A stretch of 29,161 nt of DNA from a virus. Positions within the stretch are counted from its first letter, which is position 1; every line of letters starts with the position of its first letter. The notes under the pieces are model-generated. The model did not search any database and had not been told where the DNA came from. It saw only the letters and a list, made by a program, of their open reading frames with translations. Both the position numbers and the translations under genes were made by a program. Location: positions 1 through 29,161 of the IMG/VR virus record IMGVR_UViG_3300021335_001490; one strand, 5' to 3'. Below are positions 6,557 through 12,958 of the stretch, in pieces.

Positions 6557-7328
6557 AGTAGTAAAATCTTTACTTCCTAAAAATAAGGATGGAACTCCTA
6601 TACGCAAATATAGTAATATGGATCCACCTGACGATAGACCCGATTATACTAGTCTTCAAATTAATGAAGATTATTATGGATATAAGGGTATTGTTTATAC
6701 TCCAATAGATCTACCTAAATTAGAAGTTGATATGGATCAGGTGCTTGAATTAATTAATGATCCTCTTTTAGAGCAAATTTATCCCGGTACAACATTTGGT
6801 TGTCGTCATGGTGCGGGCAAAGTTTTATTCTTGAAAGAAAACAAATTTAGAGAACCTCATGGTGATGGTCCATGGTTTGAATGGGTGGAAGAAGAAATGC
6901 CCCATGTTAAAAAATTTATTGAAAGTTTACCATATAAAACTATTAGACAATTAAGCTTTGTAGCACCTCCTACTGCTACGCCTGCCCACTATGATGAGCC
7001 ATATTGGGGTAATCAATTTATGCCTAAACAATCTCCCTCTTGTTATAGAATTCGTTGGAGTAAAGTTACTAAGGCTAAAGAAGAAGTATTCTTCCTTACA
7101 AAGGATAGTGGCGAAACTAAATATTATCCTTACTTGCCTCCAGAAACTGATACATTTGTTTATGACGGCAGTGTTTGGGAACATGGCGCTGACAAAGGAT
7201 TTGCTATGAATGAAAGATGTCAAATAATCGTATCAGGTGTATTAGATATTCAAAAACACCAACAGCTTTTAGATAAAAGTATTTCCAAATACTCAGATTG
7301 CGTGTTATATGATGACCACATCGACTGA
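6543..7328 (+). CDS. 2OG/Fe(II) oxygenase-like (aspartyl hydroxylase/cupin-type) protein
   Basis: With ATG 6543 the product has 261 residues. The C-terminal half carries H149-x-D151 (TPAHYDEP), a strand RIRWSK, FVYDGSVWEHGAD with distal H214, and R225 (NERCQIIVSGVLD). This arrangement is again that of a 2OG/Fe(II) double-stranded beta-helix. The N-terminal 80 residues are not recognised. There is a TTG directly before the ATG; the ATG is preferred because of AAAAAGG upstream. It overlaps the methyltransferase by 14 bases. The conserved Trp-rich strand before the distal His resembles asparaginyl or aspartyl hydroxylases, but the family label is tentative. Confidence 0.7.
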   Translation: MSKCRVVKSLLPKNKDGTPIRKYSNMDPPDDRPDYTSLQINEDYYGYKGIVYTPIDLPKLEVDMDQVLELINDPLLEQIYPGTTFGCRHGAGKVLFLKENKFREPHGDGPWFEWVEEEMPHVKKFIESLPYKTIRQLSFVAPPTATPAHYDEPYWGNQFMPKQSPSCYRIRWSKVTKAKEEVFFLTKDSGETKYYPYLPPETDTFVYDGSVWEHGADKGFAMNERCQIIVSGVLDIQKHQQLLDKSISKYSDCVLYDDHID

Positions 7329-7791
7329 TAACGATTATGTATTTGAATTGCCTTATTTGAATATTGACACTAATATAAAATATGAATTTAATCAATCTAG
7401 ACACATGTTTGATTCCGGAACACGTGCCTGGAAAATTGATCCAATATACCCAATACACTTAAAATTAACAAGAATGTTTAATAAGATTGAATATTGGTAT
7501 CAAATAAAAGTAGCGGAAAAATATTTAAAGCCTCATAGTGATACGCACTTTAGAGATGCAGCAATCATAATACCTATTACAGACAATTCTAGAATATATT
7601 GGTATGATGATGATAATAATATAATTTTTAATCACACGTATATATGTCCTACACTTATTAACACAACATTATTACATGGCACTGAGGATATTGGTATTGA
7701 GAGACATAATATTCAAATTTCACTTTTTAATAAAAATAAAGACTGGGAAATAATTAAATTAAAATTACATGAGGCATTATATAATGGATAA
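7309..7791 (+). CDS. Small 2OG oxygenase-like protein, tandem paralogue A
   Basis: The 160-residue product has H76-x-D78 (LKPHSDTHFRDAA), distal H123 (TLLHGTED) and R132 (IERHNIQISLF), the spacing of an Asp/Asn hydroxylase-type 2OG oxygenase. It aligns with the next gene along most of its length: FELPYL/IELPHL at the start, PHSDTHFRDAAIIIPI/PHTDDTRDAALIFPI in the middle, and IERHNIQISLF/IERYYLQISLY at the end. Pfam-level identity is uncertain because the proteins are short. It overlaps the previous gene by 20 bases and the next by 8. The DNA is very AT-rich. Confidence 0.7.
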   Translation: MMTTSTDNDYVFELPYLNIDTNIKYEFNQSRHMFDSGTRAWKIDPIYPIHLKLTRMFNKIEYWYQIKVAEKYLKPHSDTHFRDAAIIIPITDNSRIYWYDDDNNIIFNHTYICPTLINTTLLHGTEDIGIERHNIQISLFNKNKDWEIIKLKLHEALYNG

Positions 7792-8296
7792 AAGATTTAT
7801 AATAGAGTTGCCACACCTCGAAGGTATTATTGATTTTAACTCACTTTTAAAAAGCTACGATTGGAATGATAATAAAGATTGGCCATGGCGCGGTATTAGA
7901 TGCTATGAAGTGTTTTCTGACCAACCAGAAATGCAAAATTTTATTAGCAAGTATCATGTAAATGAACATTATTCAAGTGCACCAAGGTATTGGCTTTCAC
8001 ACAAACCAATTGGTGTTCAGCTGTGGCCACATACAGATGATACGCGAGACGCTGCATTAATTTTTCCAATCATACCTGAATCACATACTTTACATTTTTT
8101 GGCAGATAAAAACAATGAGGACAGTATAATTTATTCACATAAGTATCGTTGTCCTGGAATTCCTAACTCAAAGATTGTGCATACGGCACATGATAAAGAT
8201 ATTGAAAGATATTACTTACAAATATCACTTTACTTTAAGGACTATAATTGGAACGATCTTTCTTTACTTGTTGCAAGTGGAGAAGTATTTGCTTAA
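7784..8296 (+). CDS. Small 2OG oxygenase-like protein, tandem paralogue B
   Basis: With ATG 7784 (overlapping the previous stop as ATGGATAA) the product has 170 residues: H83-x-D85 (LWPHTDDTRDAA), distal H133 and R142 (IERYYLQISLYF). An in-frame ATG at 7769 is a weaker alternative because it would run deeper into the upstream gene. The similarity to 7309-7791 is strong around the iron motif and the Arg, so the pair arose by tandem duplication and then diverged. Both copies keep all likely ligands, so both may be active on related substrates. Confidence 0.7.
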   Translation: MDKRFIIELPHLEGIIDFNSLLKSYDWNDNKDWPWRGIRCYEVFSDQPEMQNFISKYHVNEHYSSAPRYWLSHKPIGVQLWPHTDDTRDAALIFPIIPESHTLHFLADKNNEDSIIYSHKYRCPGIPNSKIVHTAHDKDIERYYLQISLYFKDYNWNDLSLLVASGEVFA

Positions 8297-8822
8297 TCTT
8301 ATTTCTTATATTAAAAATGGTAAAAGAATAAAAAAGAATGATGAATTAATTTTCGATGCTTTTCTTTTAATGCAAGATAGTAATGATCGTCTTTCAAATA
8401 ATTACAAATTTAATAATTTAAAACTTGACAGGATGTATCATTACAATTTCATATTTAATTGTAATCAACCAGTACTTGCTTCAGGCTGTGAAATCGTGTC
8501 ACATAACGTAGTAAGAGTGATGAGCAGATATTATGTATTTCCAAACTACAGAACAGATGGTACTAATCTATTAGAAAAAACAGATGATTTCTATGAACTA
8601 CAGTACGTATTAAAAAACTTAGAAGACTTTAAATTAATTATATGGTCACGCGATCAAGGATCTTATTTTTTTAAACGATTGAAGAAAGGCCGGCCGGATA
8701 TATTTTCTGATTGGAAAATATATCCTCAAAAAATAGAACTCAAGTACAAAGATAACTTTCAATCAATATTTTACGTTGGTGATATAACATATTTGAGTGA
8801 GGTTATCTATGATAGGAATTAA
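8289..8822 (+). CDS. Unknown conserved-looking protein of the oxygenase cassette
   Basis: The open frame extends upstream to 8175, but that would overlap the previous gene by over 120 bases. TTG 8289 just after GGAGAAG (8279-8285), overlapping the previous stop by 8 bases, fits the pattern of this cassette better and gives 177 residues. No domain is recognised. Visible features are the stretch LIIWSRDQGSYFFKRL, the motif RPDIFSDWKIYP, and an end QSIFYVGDITYLSEV. It could be an acyltransferase-like or nuclease-like small enzyme, but nothing decisive is seen. The start is uncertain. Confidence 0.6.
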   Translation: MLNLISYIKNGKRIKKNDELIFDAFLLMQDSNDRLSNNYKFNNLKLDRMYHYNFIFNCNQPVLASGCEIVSHNVVRVMSRYYVFPNYRTDGTNLLEKTDDFYELQYVLKNLEDFKLIIWSRDQGSYFFKRLKKGRPDIFSDWKIYPQKIELKYKDNFQSIFYVGDITYLSEVIYDRN

Positions 8823-9519
8823 CTATAACTATTATAACAATTTAGATTTGTTTAAGTGGGTTAGAGATTATTATCTTTGCCTTGACACTGAAGGATATAA
8901 GTTTACCGTTGTAGATGATGGCTCACAAAAAGTTCCATTACCTTTAGATGAAATACCAGAAGATTGGCTTTTTTATTTAGTAACTGAAGATGTTGGTTGG
9001 AATTGCAATGGCGCACGCAATCTAATAATGAGAGAAACTGATATAGATTGGAATATTCAGATTGATCTAGACATGGTTATAACACCACAATCTCTAAAAT
9101 ATATAAGAGAAAATATAGACACGTTTAATCCATATAAAGTATTAAATTTTGCTAGTCTTCCATACAATTTAATACCAACAACACCAGCGCTAGTAAAAAA
9201 ATATGGATGGGAACTAACTGAAGAAGACAAAAATAGCCAATATTCCTGTGGCTATAACGTATACATATGCACTAAAGAATTGTTTTGGCAAAAAGGTGGT
9301 TATGCTGAACTAGCACATAACGGTGAATATGGAGGAGATTATTTTCTCCTTGATAAGTTTAAGCCATGGCAAATGGATCCTAATTTGACTTATTTCAAAG
9401 TTATATATGACGCTACACCAAAAGAGTGGAAAAATGAATCTAAAAGACGTTTCGGTTATAAAAATATAGGAAAGGATGATGGAAAGAGAGTAAATTTTAA
9501 TTGGAAACGCATCCGATAA
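8809..9519 (+). CDS. GT-A (family 2-like) glycosyltransferase
   Basis: From ATG 8809 (after GTGAGG) the product has 236 residues. It begins with the Rossmann-like nucleotide-sugar-binding half: FTVVDDGS (D36, D37), then VGWNCNGARNLIM, a pattern seen in family 2 transferases (N-G-A-R-N), and the metal-binding D86-x-D88 in IQIDLDMVI. A GGYAELAHNGEYGGDY segment at about 165-180 resembles the acceptor-side ED/GGD region. It should move a sugar from a nucleotide sugar to an unknown acceptor in the cytoplasm. It is the last gene of the cassette, and its 3' end overlaps the convergent gene at 9497 by 23 bases. A GTG at 8797 is an alternative start. Confidence 0.85.
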   Translation: MIGINYNYYNNLDLFKWVRDYYLCLDTEGYKFTVVDDGSQKVPLPLDEIPEDWLFYLVTEDVGWNCNGARNLIMRETDIDWNIQIDLDMVITPQSLKYIRENIDTFNPYKVLNFASLPYNLIPTTPALVKKYGWELTEEDKNSQYSCGYNVYICTKELFWQKGGYAELAHNGEYGGDYFLLDKFKPWQMDPNLTYFKVIYDATPKEWKNESKRRFGYKNIGKDDGKRVNFNWKRIR

Positions 9520-9940
9520 TATGAATTCTATCTTCTAAAGAAGCATTAACTGCAGTATGCATCTTAGTTGTATCAACAATGTAACTATTACCATCAGCTG
9601 GGTATCTTAAAACTTTATCGTCTACAATAAGAAAACAACTATAATTTGTTATAAGAGGAATATGTAATCGCTTTGTCCAGTCTTGATGATAGGTATAGCA
9701 TGTTTTAGGTCTCATTCTCATAACGCGTGCACGATACACTTCTAGACGTTCTAAGATAGAATTTGTGTATGGTATGTCAAATAAATATTCTGTGAATTGC
9801 TCTTCTATATGATCTTTGTCTGTAATTCTTCCTGTAGCATAAAATGGATCGTCAATACCTGTCACTCCTTGTAGTCCTATTTGCGTATCATATGGTGGCA
9901 AAAGTTCAAGCTCCAATAAAATTCTATCAATGTCTATCAT
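9497..9940 (-). CDS. 2OG/Fe(II) oxygenase, aspartyl/asparaginyl hydroxylase-like
   Basis: The 147-residue product has H85-x-D87 (CYTYHQDWTKRLHIP), FLIVDDKV, then distal H128 in MHTAVNAS and R138 (EDRIHIIGCV). The His-x-Ala-Val-Asn with Arg ten residues later is the Asp/Asn hydroxylase pattern. It is shorter than 4014-4625 and diverges from it, so it is a separate lineage. It is transcribed convergently to the cassette, after the small gene at 10122-9937 with an ATGA overlap. The substrate is unknown. Confidence 0.8.
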   Translation of the reverse strand: MIDIDRILLELELLPPYDTQIGLQGVTGIDDPFYATGRITDKDHIEEQFTEYLFDIPYTNSILERLEVYRARVMRMRPKTCYTYHQDWTKRLHIPLITNYSCFLIVDDKVLRYPADGNSYIVDTTKMHTAVNASLEDRIHIIGCVSN

Positions 9941-10122
9941 TTAACTTTATACCATTCGTATACATCACTTGGCTCCTTCGACATGTACTTGCTAATACAT
10001 GCTAAGATTAATTTGCCATCACTACTATTATCTATAACAACCCAGTCGTTTGAGCCAGACGGAGATTTTACCACATCTCCTCTTACTAAAACCTTATGTC
10101 CCACTTTATCTTGCAAGTTCAT
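9937..10122 (-). CDS. Small 61-residue protein with probable SH3-like fold
   Basis: The start ATG at 10122 is preceded by AGAGGAG six bases upstream, a strong ribosome binding site, and the stop overlaps the next start (ATGA). The sequence (GHKVLVRGDVVKSPSG, DWVVIDNSSDGKLIL, DVYEWYKVK) alternates short hydrophobic strands with turns, which suggests a small SH3/KOW-like beta barrel. I recognise no family. It is probably co-transcribed with the hydroxylase-like gene that follows. Confidence 0.7.
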   Translation of the reverse strand: MNLQDKVGHKVLVRGDVVKSPSGSNDWVVIDNSSDGKLILACISKYMSKEPSDVYEWYKVK

Positions 10123-10155
10123 GCAGAACTCCTCTTATCTGTTGTAGGTAACTAT

Positions 10156-10163
10156 TATTTATC
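10156..10163 (-). promoter_or_regulatory. Possible late promoter for the 10122-9497 pair
   Basis: The minus strand reads GATAAATA, one base from the T4 late octamer, 34 bases upstream of ATG 10122. The position is right for a minus-strand promoter in the divergent gap, but the mismatch in the first base lowers confidence. Confidence 0.35.
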
Positions 10164-10196
10164 AAAAAAAAAAATTCAAATAAGTGCATTTTTTAG

Positions 10197-10225
10197 TGTA
10201 CATTTACGAAAAAATAGTATATAAT
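10197..10225 (+). promoter_or_regulatory. Host-sigma (early-type) promoter 1
   Basis: TGTACA (10197-10202), 17 bases, TATAAT (10220-10225), preceded by G. The whole element and the downstream leader (ATGAAAAGAGGAG) closely resemble the copy at 10585-10613. It serves the small genes at 10256 and 10327. Confidence 0.8.
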
Positions 10226-10255
10226 AGATCTATAAAATGAAAAGAGGAGATAAGA

Positions 10256-10327
10256 ATGTTTAAGTTTCTCGTAGGTACCTTCGGTATGTTGTTAGTTGCA
10301 TCACTTCCAATTATGTTGGTGTGGTAA
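10256..10327 (+). CDS. 23-residue hydrophobic peptide
   Basis: ATG 10256 follows AAGAGGAG at a good distance. The peptide MFKFLVGTFGMLLVASLPIM plus LVW is one membrane helix. Its stop overlaps the next start as TAATG. It is too short for homology claims, but the ribosome binding site and the coupling to 10327 support translation. It may be a small membrane effector or a leader for the downstream gene. Confidence 0.5.
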   Translation: MFKFLVGTFGMLLVASLPIMLVW

Positions 10328-10575
10328 TGAAAAACCCTGTTGCAAAATATCTGATGTGTGCTTATGCATATTATAAAGAGGATAGTCCTCTTATTTCAGA
10401 TGCAGAGTTTGATGAGCTAGGTAAATGGCTTTTCGAAAACTATGACAGCGTTGAGCATATGCATAAGCATCTAATCACAAAAGGTGATCTCGAAGCAGGT
10501 ACATTTCTTGGTGAATACCCACAAATGGTAATCGGTGCTGTAAAAAATTACAGAAAAAAAATGCAATTAAAGTGA
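10327..10575 (+). CDS. Small protein resembling the N-terminal motif of NAD-dependent DNA ligase
   Basis: From ATG 10327 the product has 82 residues. Residues 15-33 (AYYKEDSPLISDAEFDEL) match the YYxxDxPxxSDAEYDxL pattern of the Ia subdomain of bacterial NAD-dependent ligase (LigA), which binds the nicotinamide part of NAD. The nucleotidyltransferase core is absent, so it is not a ligase. Similar stand-alone proteins occur in T4-like marine phages. It may bind NAD or be a remnant fold reused for another contact. The longer frame from GTG 10321 is less likely because ATG overlaps the previous stop. Confidence 0.75.
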   Translation: MKNPVAKYLMCAYAYYKEDSPLISDAEFDELGKWLFENYDSVEHMHKHLITKGDLEAGTFLGEYPQMVIGAVKNYRKKMQLK

Positions 10576-10584
10576 AATTAACTG

Positions 10585-10613
10585 TGTACATTCACTGAGA
10601 AATAGTGTATAAT
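10585..10613 (+). promoter_or_regulatory. Host-sigma (early-type) promoter 2
   Basis: TGTACA (10585-10590), 17 bases, TATAAT (10608-10613), with AAATAGTG before the -10. It heads the run of nine small and medium genes that ends at the terminator at 13455. Confidence 0.8.
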
Positions 10614-10645
10614 ATATCTATCAAATGAAAAAAGAGGAGTTAAAT

Positions 10646-10930
10646 ATGTTGACTAGAAGAGAAATTGACGATATCAAACATCTTATGCTAAAAGCAACAG
10701 ACGATGATATGAATAAAATTGCAGACCTTTTCAATCGAGTTCGTGCTTTTCAAGCCAAAAATGCAGCTAATAAATTAACTGTTGGTGATAAGGTAGCTTG
10801 GACTGGAAGCAAAGGTCCAAGAATTGGCATCGTCCAAAAAATCAATCGCAAAACTGTGATTGTTGCAGAAGGTGGACATGGTGGTGGACCACGTTGGAAA
10901 GTAGCAGCAACTCTCTTGCAAGCAGCTTAA
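10646..10930 (+). CDS. Small protein with helical N-terminus and SH3/KOW-like C-terminus
   Basis: ATG 10646 is preferred over 10625 because AAAGAGGAG lies just before it, and the same AAGAGGAG leader precedes 10256. The 94-residue product has a helical start (LTRREIDDIKHLMLKATDDD) and, from about residue 45, a beta-rich part: VGDKVAWTGSKGPRIGIVQK, INRKTVIVAEGG and WKVAATLL. This resembles KOW or SH3-like barrels that bind RNA or protein. No specific family is claimed. First gene after promoter 10585. Confidence 0.75.
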   Translation: MLTRREIDDIKHLMLKATDDDMNKIADLFNRVRAFQAKNAANKLTVGDKVAWTGSKGPRIGIVQKINRKTVIVAEGGHGGGPRWKVAATLLQAA

Positions 10931-10941
10931 GGAGCTATATT

Positions 10942-11037
10942 ATGAATGAAGTTTTGATTTTACTTACTGGGTTTTTCCTAGGCATAGCGATGATGATGAT
11001 CATCGATTCTTTCACTATCTTGAGAGGTAACAAATAA
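10942..11037 (+). CDS. 31-residue single-pass membrane peptide
   Basis: AAGGAG lies seven bases before ATG 10942. The peptide is one hydrophobic helix (residues 3-24, including a run of three Met) with a polar end ILRGNK. The stop overlaps the ATG of the DUF932 gene (TAATG), so it is coupled to it. It is below the usual size threshold, but the signals are good. Confidence 0.6.
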   Translation: MNEVLILLTGFFLGIAMMMIIDSFTILRGNK

Positions 11038-11993
11038 TGGCACATATGGTTGAAACAATGGCTTATGCAGGACAGGTTCCTTGGCATGGTCTCGGTGTAC
11101 CGGTCTCAAACGATTTGACTCCAGTACAAATGATGGATAAAGCTGATCTGAACTGGAATGTTCGTGAAGTTGAGTCCTTTATCGAATTTGACGGTCAACG
11201 TCGATTTACTGGTCAAAAGTCTCTTGTAAGAGAAACTGATGGTCGTATTCTGACTAATGTTGGTGAGAATTGGAATCCTGTTCAGAATGAAACTGCATTT
11301 GAATTCTTCAATGAATACGTAATGGCAGGCGATATGGAAATGCATACTGCTGGATCTCTTAAAGATGGTCAGATGGTATGGGCACTTGCCAAAGTCAAAG
11401 AGTCATTCGATCTCTTTGGTGGAGATCAAGTCGATTCGTATCTTCTCTTCTCTAATCCACATCAGTATGGCAAAGCAATTGATGTTCGCTTTACTCCAAT
11501 TCGTGTAGTATGTAACAATACTTTGTCACTATCACTTGAAAGCAAGTCAAGTAACTCTGTGAAAGTTGGTCATCGTACTGAATTTGATCCACAGTCTGTT
11601 AAAGAAACTCTCGGTATTGCTAAGTCAAAGCTTGATACATACAAAGAATACGCTGAGTTTCTTGGTAAAAAGCGGTTTACTGGTGATTCTTACATCGAGT
11701 ATCTTAACGAAGTATTTCCTCGCACTGCAGACAAGCGTGTACAAGGAAAAGGTCTTTCAGTTGATACTCTGTCTCGTAATGCTAAACTTGCTTACGATGC
11801 TCTAGAAGAACAGCCTGGTGCAAAATATGCAGAAGGCTCTTGGTGGCAGGCATTTAATTCTGTCACATACATTACTGATCATGTACAAGGTCGTAATGCT
11901 GATAACCGTTTGTATTCATCATGGTTCGGTGGAAATCAAACTCGTAAAACTAACGCCTTGCAAAAGGCACTTGAAATGGCAGAAACCGCCTAA
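11037..11993 (+). CDS. DUF932 family phage/plasmid-like protein
   Basis: The 318-residue product begins MAHMVETMAYAGQVPWHGLG, the characteristic start of the DUF932 (phage/plasmid-like TIGR03299) family. It continues with the family's FTPIRVVCNNTLSLSL segment at about 151-166 and a long helical C-terminal part. The length is typical. The family is frequent in phages and plasmids; its biochemical role is not established to my knowledge. It is transcribed from the early-type promoter at 10585, which suggests a role in takeover or DNA metabolism rather than in the virion. Confidence 0.92.
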   Translation: MAHMVETMAYAGQVPWHGLGVPVSNDLTPVQMMDKADLNWNVREVESFIEFDGQRRFTGQKSLVRETDGRILTNVGENWNPVQNETAFEFFNEYVMAGDMEMHTAGSLKDGQMVWALAKVKESFDLFGGDQVDSYLLFSNPHQYGKAIDVRFTPIRVVCNNTLSLSLESKSSNSVKVGHRTEFDPQSVKETLGIAKSKLDTYKEYAEFLGKKRFTGDSYIEYLNEVFPRTADKRVQGKGLSVDTLSRNAKLAYDALEEQPGAKYAEGSWWQAFNSVTYITDHVQGRNADNRLYSSWFGGNQTRKTNALQKALEMAETA

Positions 11994-12007
11994 GGAGGGC
12001 ATATATT

Positions 12008-12262
12008 ATGAAAAGCTATACACGTGAACAACTTGAAGCAATGATTCAATTTGCGTCAAATAAACTTAACCAACTTGAAGAACAGCCGGAAATTGTTCTC
12101 AATTCTAAAGGTGCTGTTACATTCAAAAATTTGAAAGTAACTAAAGTAAATGGAAAGTCACTTATTCTTTCAGATGTTGATGGAAATCAGTATTTGTTTC
12201 AAGGTAAACCACACAAAAATGGTTATACTAGCGGTGCACGAATTAATGTAAGAGTTGCATAA
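12008..12262 (+). CDS. Small hypothetical protein (early operon)
   Basis: AAGGAGG lies 12 bases before ATG 12008. The 84-residue product has an N-terminal helix (REQLEAMIQFASNKLNQLEEQ) and a beta-rich C-terminal part (TFKNLKVTKVNGKSLILSD, NQYLFQGKP, GARINVRVA) that may form a small barrel. No family is recognised. The stop overlaps the next ATG by one base. Confidence 0.75.
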   Translation: MKSYTREQLEAMIQFASNKLNQLEEQPEIVLNSKGAVTFKNLKVTKVNGKSLILSDVDGNQYLFQGKPHKNGYTSGARINVRVA

Positions 12263-12453
12263 TGACAGATGGTCCTTTTAAATCTGCTCTCGATCACCTG
12301 CCAAGCCAAGGAGTGTATCAACACTCTTTGGTTACCTATAAGTATGTAAGTAATCAGCTGATCAAAGTGACTAACACTCGCACATATTCAACTGACGGTG
12401 ACTATGTAGATACATATAGTAGTGAACCAATTAAAAAAGGAAGTTCAGTATGA
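12262..12453 (+). CDS. Small hypothetical protein (early operon)
   Basis: 63 residues, starting in the TAATG junction with the gene before and overlapping the next start by four bases (ATGA). The sequence is beta-like and rich in Thr, Ser and Tyr (HSLVTYKYVSNQLIKVTNTR). No family is recognised; support comes from the coupled arrangement. Confidence 0.7.
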   Translation: MTDGPFKSALDHLPSQGVYQHSLVTYKYVSNQLIKVTNTRTYSTDGDYVDTYSSEPIKKGSSV

Positions 12454-12668
12454 GTTATGAAAGAAGCGTGATGAGAGATACCAAAGCAATTGCAATGGGT
12501 CTACCTCGCGTTAATGCAGAAATTGCTTTATGGGAAGGCAATCAAAAGAAAACTAAGTCTATTCGTCATCGTTTGTGGAGACTGTATGAAGCTCAAAAAC
12601 ATCTCACAGAGTCTCCGGAAGATTCGGTGTCACTAGTAGATCAACTGAAAGCGATTAACAATGGATGA
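12450..12668 (+). CDS. Small basic helical protein (early operon)
   Basis: 72 residues, basic and helical (RVNAEIALWEGNQKKTKSIR, RHRLWRLYEAQKHL). It starts in an ATGA overlap, and its stop region overlaps the next ATG (12661). No family is recognised. It could be a small nucleic-acid or host-protein binder, but this is not shown. Confidence 0.7.
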   Translation: MSYERSVMRDTKAIAMGLPRVNAEIALWEGNQKKTKSIRHRLWRLYEAQKHLTESPEDSVSLVDQLKAINNG

Positions 12669-12801
12669 TCGAAATCACATGAGATCATTGCTCGTTCAAC
12701 ATTGGATGAACCTAAATCCGGATAATGATTGGGTTCAACGGGTTGGAAGCATTTGGCTAGGTTCACTTATTAGAAGGAGAAATTGTAATGAAGGCACATA
12801 A
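12661..12801 (+). CDS. 46-residue hypothetical protein
   Basis: ATG 12661 overlaps the previous stop (ATGGATGA). The product reads MDDRNHMRSLLVQHWMNLNP, then DNDWVQRVGSIWLGSLIRRR, with a short tail, and is rich in Trp. Its end overlaps the following gene by 14 bases. It is probably real given the continuous coupling, but it is short and without recognised relatives. Confidence 0.5.
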   Translation: MDDRNHMRSLLVQHWMNLNPDNDWVQRVGSIWLGSLIRRRNCNEGT

Positions 12802-12958
12802 GCTTGATATGATTGCTGATTGGGCAAAAGAAAATGGCATTCGTGGCTATGAACATCTAGATAAAAAAGAAGTGGCAAAACGCCGAACTTATGGTGTTCA
12901 AAAAACTCTGGAAAGAGAACGTAAAGCTCGTGAAGAAAAGGGCATTTATGACAAATGA
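12788..12958 (+). CDS. 56-residue charged helical protein
   Basis: AGAAGGAG lies nine bases before ATG 12788, a good ribosome binding site. The product (MKAHKLDMIADWAKENGIRG, then a Lys/Arg/Glu-rich helix) may be a small DNA-binding or regulatory protein. The stop overlaps the Na/phosphate cotransporter-like start as ATGA. No family is recognised. Confidence 0.65.
   Translation: MKAHKLDMIADWAKENGIRGYEHLDKKEVAKRRTYGVQKTLERERKAREEKGIYDK

Noticed and set aside
8175-8288. Upstream extension of the 8289 gene to an ATG at 8175
   Set aside because: It would overlap the preceding oxygenase gene by over 120 bases, whereas TTG 8289 has GGAGAAG before it and a short overlap typical of this cassette.
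11566-12027. ORFs in other frames inside and after the DUF932 gene
   Set aside because: Composition is that of a frame shadow; the DUF932 frame is well supported.
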